NCBI GenBank assembly: GCA_032718565.1
Contig: JAVGVS010000517.1
Location: forward strand, 1 to 64,000
DNA: 64,000 nt
Source of the DNA: Distichodus sexfasciatus
Taxonomy: Eukaryota; Chordata; Actinopteri; Characiformes; Distichodontidae
Direction of reading: 5' to 3'
The first letter of the stretch is position 1, and every line of letters starts with the position of its first letter. A program made the position numbers and the translations under genes. Shown piece by piece: positions 13,256-24,887 of this stretch. Under the pieces are notes generated by a model that worked only from the letters and a program-made list of their open reading frames with translations, was not told the DNA's origin and did not search any database.

Positions 13256-14924
13256 TCACTCTGGATAAGAGTCCGAGGTAAGCCGGGTTTGAATCCAGTC
13301 TAAAACCTCCACTGTCCTATTTCTGCAAAGAAAAAAAAACATCTGAATGTATCGAATTCTTTTTTTCCCAGTCCAGTGCTTCATCATTCCTGGGAAAAAT
13401 TCCATAAAAAAGTGCAAAATGGGCATTAAAGGCTCTGATCCTAAATGGCCCGCAGTATGTAGTGCCTCATTACAAACGCTATTAAATATTCTCCTGGAGT
13501 GATTCATTTATTGCAGCAGGGCCAAAGGATTGTGTGGAAAAAATAAGCCTCGGTACAAAAGCGTGGCCTGATTTATAAGAGCATTTTAATGCCAGTTTAT
13601 CAGCAAAGACACAGGTGCAATTAAGATTAAAATACATTACGTCACACGGTCTACAGGTCTCATGGCTGCCCAGTCCGCCTCTGACCTTCGATCAGTGGCA
13701 GTGATTGCTTCTAATGAATGAGTTTATGAATACAGGGCCCAGGCCTGTTAAATCGACGCAAGTCTAGCTTTCATTGGCCAGTGGAACGGAGCTAAGCAGG
13801 TCTCTCGAAACTGTGCCGTAGCCAAAGCAACAAAAGTCGGCAATTCTTTGCCTCCATTTAAGACCCTTTTAAAAGCAGATGGAGATGAGGGCGGCCGAGG
13901 TTCCCCCCGAGCAGCTGGAGGCGTGCAATTGCTCCCAACGATCACAATACGCGGCAGAAGCCAAAGGTGATTAAGTTCAATCCCGTTCTAATAGAGGCTC
14001 ACGTAGGAGAACACTAGCCGGCCTGGCAGAGGCCCCAGTCAAACAGTGCCCGCTTAAAAATCGCTCCAGACCCCCCCCCAATCCCTCCAGCTCCCTTCTC
14101 CATCGACCCTCTCCCTCCCCGAGCCTCCCAACCAACCAGCCAGCCACTAATGCCCATTAGCTCAAGATTGTCCCCACGTTTGTTGACGTCGCCGCTCGCG
14201 ACGAAAGCGCCTCACTCTCAATTACGCCGCGTTCTGTTGACTTTTCCCAAACGGCTTAACGTCTCCCCGGGGGGGCGCCGCCCCGAGCAGCAGAAAACCC
14301 TGTTATTGCGCCATCCCCTCTCCCCCTCTCTTCATTTCACACATAGTCGGAGATGTTTGCTTTGGGATGCAGTGGCCAGGAGAGGTCACCGCCCCATCGG
14401 TTCATGAGCCAAAATTTTTCAAATACAAATTCGGATTCGTAGATCAACATCGAGCAGTAATGAAGATTAATTGGAAATATCAGTCTAATAGCGTTTCGGA
14501 CGCAATGTTTTTACACCTGTCTCGCCCCCGAGTTTGGGCTGCTAGGCGATCGGAGATAAGGCGAGGCCTCGCTCCGGCCCTCCCGCGGCGGCTAATGACA
14601 TTTGGAAACGCGTTTTTGACCGGCGTCAACCGTGAATGCTTCTCTTTCTCCTCGGCCAGGTTTGGGACTTTCAAGCCGGTTATTTTTAACCCCCGGCTGA
14701 CACATTGGACATTCTTTAGCTTAATGAATTAACGTGGAAGCGGCTTGACGGGGCAGTCCCACGTCCACTGGAATCTAAGAGGGAAAAACTGGATATCGCA
14801 AGGTTAATTCAGTCAAATCGACCACTGCTCCAGTGGCTTAGGAACAACGTTGGGTTTCTGTTGTTTAGTCTAACGCAAGGGGGGTCCAGACTAGGACAAA
14901 TACTTAAATAGCCCTTTTCGGAGT
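13256..14924. other. unique non-coding stretch
   Basis: Apart from a fragment TCACTCTGGATAAGAG at 13256 (SINE-tail-like), no repeat is recognised. 14455-14500 (AATGAAGATTAATTGGAAAT) has homeodomain-type ATTA cores and may be conserved non-coding DNA. Short ORFs lack similarity. Confidence 0.45.
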
Positions 14925-15135
14925 CAGGGAGTTTGCCCTTTGACTGGAAGGTCGCCGGCCCATGTCCTGGACCGGTAAAGGTACCACAGAGGTACTCATG
15001 AGCAAGCTACCATCTCTAAGCGTGGTTCCGCGGGGTGCTGCCAGAGCTGCCCACTGCTCCGTCACGGATGGGTCACACTTTGTTGTGATGCACCGTGTGC
15101 TGTGATGTGCTCACAACGACAAATGACAAGGACTC
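14925..15135 (+). mobile_element. tRNA-derived SINE body (copy 2)
   Basis: Shares GTACCACAGAGGTACTCATG, GAGCTGCCCACTGCTCC, TCACGGATGGGT and GTGATGCACCGTGTGCTGTG with the copy at 61.7-61.9 kb. The tRNA-like head is degraded. Confidence 0.65.
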
Positions 15136-15384
15136 GCTTAAATTCACTGCACTGGTGCCGTTCCGGTGGCGATTCCCAGTTTGGAACCAGTGCCAACAGG
15201 TCTGAAGTCAAGAACCTGTGATGTCATGAGAAACTTGAGCAATCACCTCAGCGTTTTCTTGTGCAATTTCTTGCGTCTCTAGTTTCCAGTGTCGTTTTAA
15301 ACGATTTCAATTGAAGTGCATGTAGTAGCATGTAAGAGTGTCTTTAATGCTCACCAATGAGTCAGCAGTTTTACTCGTAACTTA

Positions 15385-15645
15385 GGCACCGGCACGGTGG
15401 CGCAGTGCCCAGCCTCACAGCGAGATGGTCCTGGGTTCAATTCGGGGGGCCTTTCTGTGTGGAGTTTGCACGCTCTTCCCGTGTTGGCGTAGGTTTCCTC
15501 CGGGGGCTCCCGTTTCCTCCCACATTCCAAAAGCATGCAATATAGGTTACCCGGCGACTCTAAATTGGCGGTGAGAGTGAGAGTGTGTTGGCGCTTACCG
15601 TTGGTCCCCGCCTTGCGCCCGTAGTTCCCAGGATAGGCTCCGTTT
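15385..15645 (+). repeat. nearly full copy of the dispersed fish repeat
   Basis: Starts GGCACCGGCACGGTGGCGCA, runs through GTTTGCACGCTCTTCCC and GGCGACTCTAAATTGGCGG, and ends GATAGGCTCCG. It joins directly to the hAT-like fragment that follows. Confidence 0.75.
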
Positions 15646-16387
15646 TGTTTTTTCCTAAATTCCGTTTTGTTTTTTTCCTAAATTCCGTTTAGTTTTTTCC
15701 TAAATTCCATTTTTTCCATTTTTCTTCTTCTGAATTCCGTGTTTTACGTTATAATCATATTTATTCACCTAAAAAGTGTCTAATTATGGAGTGGACGGGA
15801 AAAAAGAACAATGCAATAGGAAAAATTCACATTAAACGACAAAGAGCTGGGGTTCAGCAGAACATTTACTGCTTTGGTAAAACATTGACCTGTAAACAAC
15901 CAAAAACATTTATTTTTTCCTACAAAACGGAACGTTTCTGATGTGAGTTTTTGACCGTAAGTGGTCGTCACGTGTTCTTGCGGGTGCAGTCTATCGCGTG
16001 CTGGCAAAACTTACAAAAGAGTTGTTCTCCCGATTCCTAAAAATCGTTTGGTTATTGTTCTGCTCTAAACTTAGCATTAACACTCGCATTCCCTAATTTT
16101 TTTTAAGGACGTCGGTGTTTCCATCTCTTCGCCATAGCTGACCGTTGACGTTTCCCCCTCTGCGTCTGTGCGTTTGTGTGTGTGGAAAGCTGAGTCCCAC
16201 CTCAACAGGTAACACGTACAGGGGGCTGCAGCGGCCAAAATGGATTAGAAACCATTGCTTTGCTTTGCCCACACACCGATATCAGCGAATTATGTGACGT
16301 TCCACGTTTTACAAGGGATCCCATTTTATTTGTTGAATTCCGCGATTCCGTCTGCGTTTTCCGCATCGTGTAAATCATAGGGCCCTA
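15646..16387. mobile_element. hAT-like element remnant with CATAGGGCCCTA end
   Basis: The right end reads GATTCCGTCTGCG...GTAAATCATAGGGCCCTA, a terminus shared by fish elements with AATTCCGTTTT interiors. The left part has four tandem TCCGTTTTGTTTTTTCCTAAA-like units of about 20-22 bp (15646-15725). The left terminus is missing at the junction with the dispersed repeat. Confidence 0.5.
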
Positions 16388-19287
16388 CGCTTGCGTACTT
16401 CAAAAGCAGGCAAAAATAACGGCTCCCTTGTATGAGACTTTTGATTGGTCACACGCGATTGATCGGCACCAATAGGACGGAGGACTGAGGGACACATCCG
16501 TGCATACGTACAGTTAGGCCTATATTATATATTAGATGAAGTGAATGTGCAAGTTCTGTACACATTTTTTCCCCCCCCTCGTTAATCCCGTCCCTTGGCG
16601 ACGACAAAAATCTAGTTGTCTTGAAAGTGAGGGGTGAGGTGCTTGTGTTACTCCCGGACAGCTGGCAGTAAAGTCCCTTCAGGCCACTGTGTGAGCTAGT
16701 TTATTGTCTGCTGTTTATTAATTAAACCCATTAGTTCCGCATGGCTGGTTACTTCTTTTCAATCCGGAAAATCCCAGCTCTGGATGTTATCAAGCCAGAC
16801 ACTGGACTTCTCTGAAATCAGATTTGACCGCTCTTGTCTGGTCGAGAACGGCTCGTCTGTATTTTGGGCATTTCTATACATGATGCCCCGTTCTCGTGGC
16901 GGGTTTGGTCGCGGATGCCGTATGCTTCGCCCCATCTCTCTATGGCAACGTGCCTAAAGGCTCGCCCCCGAAGGCCCGGCGTTCACTAAATAATGACAAA
17001 ACGGCATTTAAGTGCACACACACACACACAAACACACACCCCAACCACTAGGGCTATTTACCCCCCACAATAGTGCGTTTACAGTACGGGTCAGTACATC
17101 TCAATACCTTTACCACTCCAGTCAAATTCTTTGTGTGTCCATACCACCCCCACCGCAGTCTCCCCATTGACCAATGAGCATCAAGCCTCGTAACACAAAG
17201 ACCCGTCGGCAGTTTCTGACCGCCCAGCATTAAGACCTCGAAATCACTCCTCTCTCTTTTCTAAGCGCGTCTTTTTTTGTTTGTTTTTCATCTAAATTTG
17301 CCTCGGGCGGGCTGTTCTCTCGGGAGCCACGGGTCACTTAGACAGGGGAGAGTGAGCAGGAGACTTTCGCGCTCCCAGAGTCTGGCTGAGGCGACCAGCA
17401 ATGGCTCGCCTTCCACACTGTAATTAGCCCTCTTTTTTGCCAAAGGAACAATCAGCTTTGTATTCATGAGAGGACATTGGTCTTGGCGTAACAAGGCCGA
17501 CCCAGCCTCGAGAACAGCGCCTTCATAAGCTCGGCCCACGGCTTCCGTTTCCGGCGAGCTTCGGCCGAGCCAGAAAGCAGGGCGGGTTCACGCCCGAGTT
17601 GCGTCCCTGGCGCTGTAAGCCCTCCCCCTTTAAAGCGTGCCGACTTAATCCGGCCTTTTTACAGAGGTCAACACCGGGTCAATCCAATTGGGGCTTAAAG
17701 GGAGAGAGAGAGTTGTGCACTGGTTTTGGAGAGTCCAATACCAAACGTCCTTTATTCCATCGGAACGGGGACGGGAGAGAGATTTCTTAGTTAGAAGACC
17801 GAATTTTTATGCTGCTTCCGGTCAGTAGCTTGATCTGTAAATCTGAGGATGCAACAGGTTTTTAAAAAACGATTCGTGATTAAATATTTCGTGCGTAGAT
17901 ACGTAGATCAGAAAGATCCACAGCAATTAAGTCATTTAAAAAAAATCGTTCTTTCCCGAAATCTGTCTTTAGTTCCTGTTGAACAGTAATTTCATGAAAA
18001 GTAAAAAGCAAATGCAAAAAAAGAAAGGACAGCCGGCGTGGGACGCAAGGCCATAATTATCCCTAAACAATTTGGCACACGGAAGTAAACAAATGAGCCT
18101 CTCATCAAGAACTAAATAGGCGAGGGAGTAACTAGGAGAGGCAGTTTAAAGGCGCTACATCTCGAACTCGTGCGGTGGATGTCAAGTGTGGGTGGAGCAG
18201 GCCGTTTAAATGGAAAGATCCATTCAACCTCCCAGGCCGGCGGGTGGGGAGGAGGTCAGAAGGGGCGGGAAGGTAGAGAACACCTGTGTTCACATCAAAT
18301 TAAAGTTAACTCCACTGCACTTAAAAGGGCCTGGTCTTTATATGACTTGAAAGAAAGAGACATCAATATAAATAAAATCAATAAAATCCCGTGCTGGTTA
18401 GTACTGTAATTTACCACACTTCAATTTACCGACCTCTTTTGCGGCGTTCCCAAATGGGAATGTTGAATAGCGACTTGAATAATGGCACGGTTAAACAAAT
18501 TACCTCAAACGGAGCAACGCCAGTGCGGAGTGGAGAAGAGCTCGCTGTTTTCTCCAGCTCCAGGCACATTTCTCTGATCCAACTTCATATTTTGCATGAA
18601 TCACGCTCTCTCTCTCTTGCTCTCTCTCAAAGGGTCCGAGTCATGTGTCCTTTCACTCAGCAGCTCACTGGGCGCTTCAAGCTGATAGCCTCGAGTCCGT
18701 AGCCGAGACGAGGCAGGTACCCCAACAAACCCACACTCCAGCTGCCCAAGCTGGCCATACCACCCGGCAGAAGCGTCGCCAGAGTCTGTCGACAGGCGGG
18801 CTGTGGAGTGCTGGGTCGCCCTCCCTGCACCGGCTTGCAGTTCTCTCTATCATCGCCACCTGCCACGAGCATAAACACCGTTGGCGTAAACATGCGCTAA
18901 CCCGTCCAGCCTCAGCGCCTCGACATACTTCGGTTCTTCCCCAGCGTTAATCTTCTGATGAAAAAATGAAAAAAAATTAAAGTAATAACAACCTGCGATG
19001 ATAGTAATAGAAATCATCGGCATCAAAGAGTTGGATTTTTTTAAACCTGTTATCAAATGAAAAGCGGAAAAAGTCGCTTCTGCGTGATGGAAAGAAGTCA
19101 AAAAAATCATTTTGATGGCGTCGCGTTACTGAAGTTAAAGCGGAGCAAAAATCTATCACCGGGACAAAATGCAGCTCTAAACGATTGGCAATAAACATGA
19201 TAGAAAATTTTTTAAAATAAAAGCAAATTTTAGAGCATAAACAAGGGTCGTGTTTGTGATGTTGGCGATTATAAACCCGTAAAATAG
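16388..19287. other. unique non-coding stretch
   Basis: A short CA run at about 17018-17035. 17420-17500 (GTAATTAGCCCTC, GGAACAATCAGCTTTGTATT, CATGAGAGG) and 18478-18520 look like possible regulatory sequence. ORFs at 18.4-19.3 kb are mutually overlapping and have no recognisable domain. Confidence 0.45.
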
Positions 19288-19455
19288 CGTTTCTCAATCA
19301 GCCCTCACCGACCACGCTCTGCACAGATTAAACGCCGACCCACAGCACAGCTGATGCTAATTAGCTAATTAACCCATCCGACCAGCGTCTTGACAGTGCG
19401 GGAAATGCCACGTATGTGCGAATGATGAACCTGAGACTGGGATCAAGCAGCTAAC
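19288..19455. mobile_element. diverged copy of the CAGCGTTTCTCAATC MITE
   Basis: Contains GTTTCTCAATCAGCCC, GCTCTGCACAGATTAAACG, CACAGCTGATGCTAATTAGC and GAGACTGGGATCAAGCAG, matching the 45.0-45.2 kb element in order. Ends are eroded and no duplication remains. Confidence 0.65.
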
Positions 19456-19899
19456 ACTAAGAATACTTCGACTATGGCTAATTTTTTGGAATGTTCAGAC
19501 AGCGTTAGAAGTTCGGTAGCAATTTAGTATTTTTATTTACTCCAAATAGTTAGTTTATAGCACTGTCTAATCTGCTGTGGCTCCTGGGTGTAAAACGTCT
19601 TGCAACTCACTGTTAACCTTTAATATAAGTTTGATATTGAATTGACTTTTTTAAGTTTCCTGAATTCCCTTTTAATGTTTTTTTTTCCTGATCCAATGAG
19701 GGCGATCTGTCTTTAATTTGTTTAAAAATGTGCTGTTAAGTTTCATGTAACTTCAAGACAGACTAAATAGATTATACAGTCCTCAGGCACTACAAATTTC
19801 TGTAGTTTATCTGCTTAAGTGTGACAGTTGGAATGCTGGCTCACTGACAGTTTCATCAAGCGTAGTTGGCATATGAATAAGGCGGTCTAACGTTAACAA

Positions 19900-22275
19900 C
19901 TTAACTTTATAGTGTCGTTATCAACTAACTATAGTGTACATTGCTTAACTAACATATTAATATATTTATCAACTAATATAGTGTATATTAGCAACTAACA
20001 TAGTGTACAATAGCAACTAAACATAGTGTACATTATCCACTAATAGTGTGTATATTAGCAACTAACGTAGTGTACATTATCAACTAAACATAGTGTACAT
20101 TATCAACTAATATAGTGTATATTAATAACGTAATTATTGCGACATAGCAACTAAACATAGTGTGCATTAGCAACTAAACATAGTGTACATTATCAACTAA
20201 ACGCAAAGTGTACATTATCAGCCTAATATAGTGTGCTATTAACAACTAACGTGAAATTATTGCATTTAGCAACTAAACATAATTGACCCACATTAGCAAC
20301 TGAACATAATTGTACATTAGCAACTAACACATTTTACATTACCAACTAAACACAGTGTGCATTTATCAACTATTATAGTGTACGTAGCAACTAAACACTG
20401 TAGATGTACATTATCCTTTAATATAATGTGCAGCTAGCAACTAACACCAGGTATTACATTAGCAACTAATATAGTGTGCATTGCTTAGCAACTAAAACAT
20501 AATTGGCCACATTTATCAACTAATATAATTGTACATTAGCAACTAAACGGTGTACATTATCAACACTAATATAGTGTACATTAGCAGCAACTAAACACAG
20601 TGTACACATTACATCAACTAATATAGTGTACATTAGCAACTAACACATAGTGTACATTAGCAACTAATATAGTGTACATTAGCAACTAAACATAGTGTAC
20701 ATTATCAACTAATATAGTGTACATTAGCAACTAAACATAGTGTACATTATCAACTAATATAGTGTACATTAGCAACTAACATAATTATTGCATTAGCAAC
20801 TAATACATAGTATTATGTTAACAACTAACGTAGTGTTATTTTAGCAACTAAACATAGTGTACATTAGCAACTAAACATAGTGTACATTATCAACTAATAT
20901 AGTGTATATTAACAACTAACGTAGTGTACATTAGCAACTAACCTGTAATGTACATTAGCAACTAAACATAGTGTATGTGCAGCAACTAACATAATTAACA
21001 CATTATCCTTCTAACATAATTCTTTAAGCATCAGCTAATATAGTGTATATTAACAACTAACGTAGTGTACATTAGCAACTAACATAGTGTACATTAGCAA
21101 CTAACATAGTGTACATTATCAGCTAATATAGTGTATATTAACAACTAACATAGTGTACATTAGCATCTAACATAGTGTACATTATCAACTAATATAGTGT
21201 ATATTAGCAACTAACTAGCAACTAACATAGTGTACATTAACAACTAACATAGTGTATATTAACAACTAACGTAGTGTATATTATCATCTAATATAGTGTT
21301 ATATTAGCAATAACGTGAGTGTACATTGTAACTAAACATAATTGTGCATTATCAATAATATATAGTGTACATTGTAACTAGCGTGGTGTTCATTGGCAAC
21401 GCGTAATTATGTTAGCAACTAACGTAGTGTACATTGTAGCAACTAACATAGTGTATATGTTAGCAACTAACGTGGTGTGCAATAGCAACTAATATGGTGT
21501 ATATTGTAGCTAACATAGTGTGCATTAGCAACTAACATAGTGTACATTAGCAATTAATATAGTGTACATTAGCAACTAACGTAGTGTAAATTGTGACAGT
21601 ATGATGTACATTGTATGCGTAGTATTGTAACAACTAACGTAGTGCACATTGTAACTAACGCCAATTGTGCATTATCAACTAATAAGTGTGCGGCCTGTAA
21701 CTAACCCATGTGCATTATGCATTAACATAGTGTGCATTAGCAACTAAACATAGTGTACATTGTAACTAACATAAGTGTATTATAAACTAATATAATAGTG
21801 TTTATTAACCTTCCTTTTGTGTACATTAACTAACTAATATGAGTGTATATTAACAACTAGCATTAGTATTTTAGCAACTAACATAGTGTACATTAGCAGC
21901 TAATTATAGTGTGTGCTAACCTTCTTTTATTTAGCAACTAACATAGTGTGCATTGTATTAACATTAGCAACTAACCAAGTGTACATTAACAGCTAACATA
22001 GTGTACGTGGCAACCTAGCGTAGTGTGCATTAGCAACTAACATAGGCATGCATTGTAGCTAACGTAGGTATACATTAGCAACTAACATAGTGTACATTGT
22101 AATAGCGTAGTGCACATTGTAACTAACCAGTGTGCATTAACAGCCAACTAACATAGTGTACATTAGCCATTAACATAGTGCACATTAGCAACTAACGTAG
22201 TGTATATTAGCAACTAACATAGTGCACATGAGCAACTAACATACAGTAGTACGTTAGCAACACGTTAGCAACTGA
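19900..22275. repeat. 2.4-kb degenerate minisatellite, same 22-bp unit
   Basis: Dozens of copies of a TTAGCAACTAACATAGTGTA-type unit, much more variable than the array at 28.8-30.0 kb. There are length variants, AAACATA forms and odd inserts such as AATTGACCCAC and CTTTAATATAATG. No inverted MITE ends are seen at its borders. It lies about 1.2 kb beyond the putative wnt11 poly(A) site. Confidence 0.88.
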
Positions 22276-23480
22276 TGCATTTAGTAGCTTCTTTTTACAA
22301 TTCATGAGCTAGAAAAGTTTTCTGCCTCCACCCGCAGCAGAACTACAGCTCAGTCCATCCATCCTCAGTGCGCCTGCTTAGACTGGGCTTGAGGTGGCTG
22401 GCGGCGGCTGCTGCGCTGTGTAGTAACATTTAGACTGTAATTGATTTGAAGTGTGTGATCTACGATCGCGTTGCTTCCTTCTCAGCGGTCCCACGTTGCG
22501 AATGATTTTTCGGATACAGGGGTTTCCTCGCCGTGTATGAAAACACCAACGTTGTTCTTGGCTTCGGGGGCCAAGTGCAGGCATGAAGACCCTTGCGAAC
22601 CTGTGACAACAGCCTGGCTGGGTTTACAGCAGCACTGGGGGGAATTTGCACTTTGCATCATTAAAATCCGCTCCAACAACACACTAATCACACTCGCAAC
22701 CCTTTCGCGCTCATTACTCGAAGGCTAACGAAGAGCTGTAAACAAACCTAGGCTGTAAACCCACACGAATCGCTAATGCAGTAATAATTGCGCTCTGTTT
22801 AACAGGCCTCCCTGCCTGTTAGCATGTTGTCTGTGTGTTTCCTGCCCGGGCTCTCGTTCCCATGGGGGTCGGGTCGATATTGCGAACATGTGCTTGTGCG
22901 TTGTGCATTTCCCGCCCTCCCGTTCATTTTTTTCAGAACCCAGATTCCTGGATCTGGGTTGGTTTTTTTTTTCCCTTTCTGATTTTTACAGTCAAATCAC
23001 GGCAAGGACTTGCAACCTTTCGCCCCGCTGCTTTGCTGGTTCAGCGTTTCGTCCTGTTGTTTAAAAAAATTGAAAAACTAAACAATAGTCTCACTCATAC
23101 GGCCATAAATAATGGGCAATTAAACGTCGGAAAGTGTGATGTAGACTGTGCCAAGCTTTGAGGCTTTGCTGGCTTGTGCCTTGTGCTACTTTTTAGAACA
23201 AAGTATAGCTAAACAAACACTTTCCCAGGGTTTTGAGGATTTTAACAGTCTGATCCTTGGGCTTCAATCGGAAACCTAGCGAGTGTCAGCTGATTTATTC
23301 CAGCGTCAAGTATAATTGTGGCAAATTATTCTTTTTTTCACGACGAGGGAGCGTAAATTAATGACAGTTAAACCAGCAAGAGCCAGAGGGGGGTTGTGTT
23401 TTCTCAATCATTCCTGAGTGACCGGTCATTATCCAAGAGCCACGCTTTGGGCGAAAGAAATAAAAAAACCAGCGATGTTC
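22276..23480. other. spacer between minisatellite and wnt11 3' end
   Basis: No repeat or gene recognised. Probably ordinary wnt11 downstream flank, including any alternative 3' UTR. Confidence 0.45.
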
Positions 23481-23501
23481 GTTAGACTTTGGTAAAGAAT
23501 C

Positions 23502-23507
23502 TTTAAT
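23502..23507 (-). terminator. possible wnt11 poly(A) signal (ATTAAA)
   Basis: On the minus strand, AATATTTATAGACTAATTAAAG lies about 1.2 kb after the stop codon, in AT-rich sequence that looks like a 3' UTR. ATTAAA is the commonest variant of the polyadenylation hexamer. A canonical AATAAA lies further on (plus TTTATT at 23294-23299). Choosing between them needs transcript data. Confidence 0.35.
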
Positions 23508-24712
23508 TAGTCTATAAATATTTCTTTTTTAAAATTCAGCATACAAAAATGACAGTATGTACACCCACAAATAAGTGGTTCATGATGTGGCACCGCTCGT
23601 GATATAGCTCTAGCAGCAGTGTTCTGCACGTTGGGTAAATCGTAACTGAGTATCATGTATAGTCCAACCTTCTTGGTGTGGATACATAGTTAAAGGCTGG
23701 AATTTTCCCATTAAAAATCATATACGCGAATTACTCAGACACAAACACAGAAGCCCTTTCAACAGTCGCACATTTGAGAGCCGGATTTCGAAAGGTTCAT
23801 TTGCAAGCTGAAAAACTTGGGTCTTTTCTCTGTATGTTTCACCAGTCCACTGAACACACGCGTCGCACGCCGTTTGCCGTACCGTCTTAGCGCACCAGCC
23901 CCTCGAAATTCCTTGGCACTTGGAGCTTTCCACATCAGTGTCCTGGGGAGAACTTGTCCTGCCCTTGCTAAAAGACGCTGAGGGCACCATTAAAGAGTCA
24001 CCCCCGGGGTTGAATACAAAAATAAAATAGCAAAATCCAGATATGAGCACATACGCAATTTGGAAACAGACGACAAAATTCACTTTAGGACGGCAGTCTT
24101 TCCCCCAAAAACATCAATACGTATTCTTGCACTCTCGTAAACCAATGTTTGGAAAATGAGAAGTAAAGTCTGGCTTCTGGGTCAGAGTTCCTTTAAAAAT
24201 ATTTGTAAAGCAAAAAACAAAATAAAAATAAACCATTTCTCCTTGAGAATATACAAGGCAAAAAAAAAAGCTTCTGACAAAAATAAGCTTTCTTTCTTTA
24301 CATAGTGCTTCGGTTATCTGTGGCCCGGAAAGGTTAGCTGGGTTGACTGCTCTACAGGTCTATGCTCAGGTAAAGTTCTAGAATTCTCAGCGGCAGAAAC
24401 TGAAAACTGTGAAATTCTGGAGGCCACTGAGATCAGGAGATTCTTCCAGAAGATTGAAAAATTCCAGCAGAAGGACTATAGCTAGCTTTTTAGGTCTTCC
24501 AACGGTGCTCACCAAACGTTCTAGAGTTCTCGTCCCACTATTCTGGTCTGGACTGTAACTGTGGAAGTGGAAGAATTCTAGAACCCATAGAGAGAGACAG
24601 AGTTTCTTTAAGTCCTGGATCTCCAGCAGAAGGTTGATGGGAAGCTGTGAAGCTTTATGTAAAAGAGAGGTGAAGCACCAGCTTGCGGTCATACGTCTCC
24701 GTCCGCCCGCCC

Positions 24713-24887
24713 TTATTTGCACACGTATCTCTCCACAGTTCTCTCACACTTCTTGCAAGTGACGTAGCAGCACCAGTGGTACTTGCAGTGGCATCGTTCC
24801 ACCACGTTCTCCGTGTAGGGGTTGTAGCCTCTGCCGCAGCACATCAGGTCACAGCTGTCGCTGCCAATTGATGTCTTGTTGCACTGC
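24713..24887 (-). CDS. wnt11: wnt11 exon 5: C-terminal cysteine-rich domain
   Basis: 175 bp. Its first base completes Arg295, followed by 57 residues: QCNKTS (glycosylation sequon), CDLMCCGRGYN, ERCHCKYHWCCYV and ERTVERYVCK, then TAA at 24715-24713. Eleven cysteines form the Frizzled-contacting Wnt C-terminal domain. The acceptor is TTCCAG|GCAG. The exon is separated from exon 4 by a 6.1-kb intron filled with repeats. Confidence 0.96.

Noticed and set aside
18391..19297. Cluster of ORFs of 78-106 codons
   Set aside because: They overlap each other on both strands without domains or splice logic.
19900..22275. CRISPR-like spaced repeats
   Set aside because: Repeats are directly contiguous 22-bp units without unique spacers, and the genome is a vertebrate.
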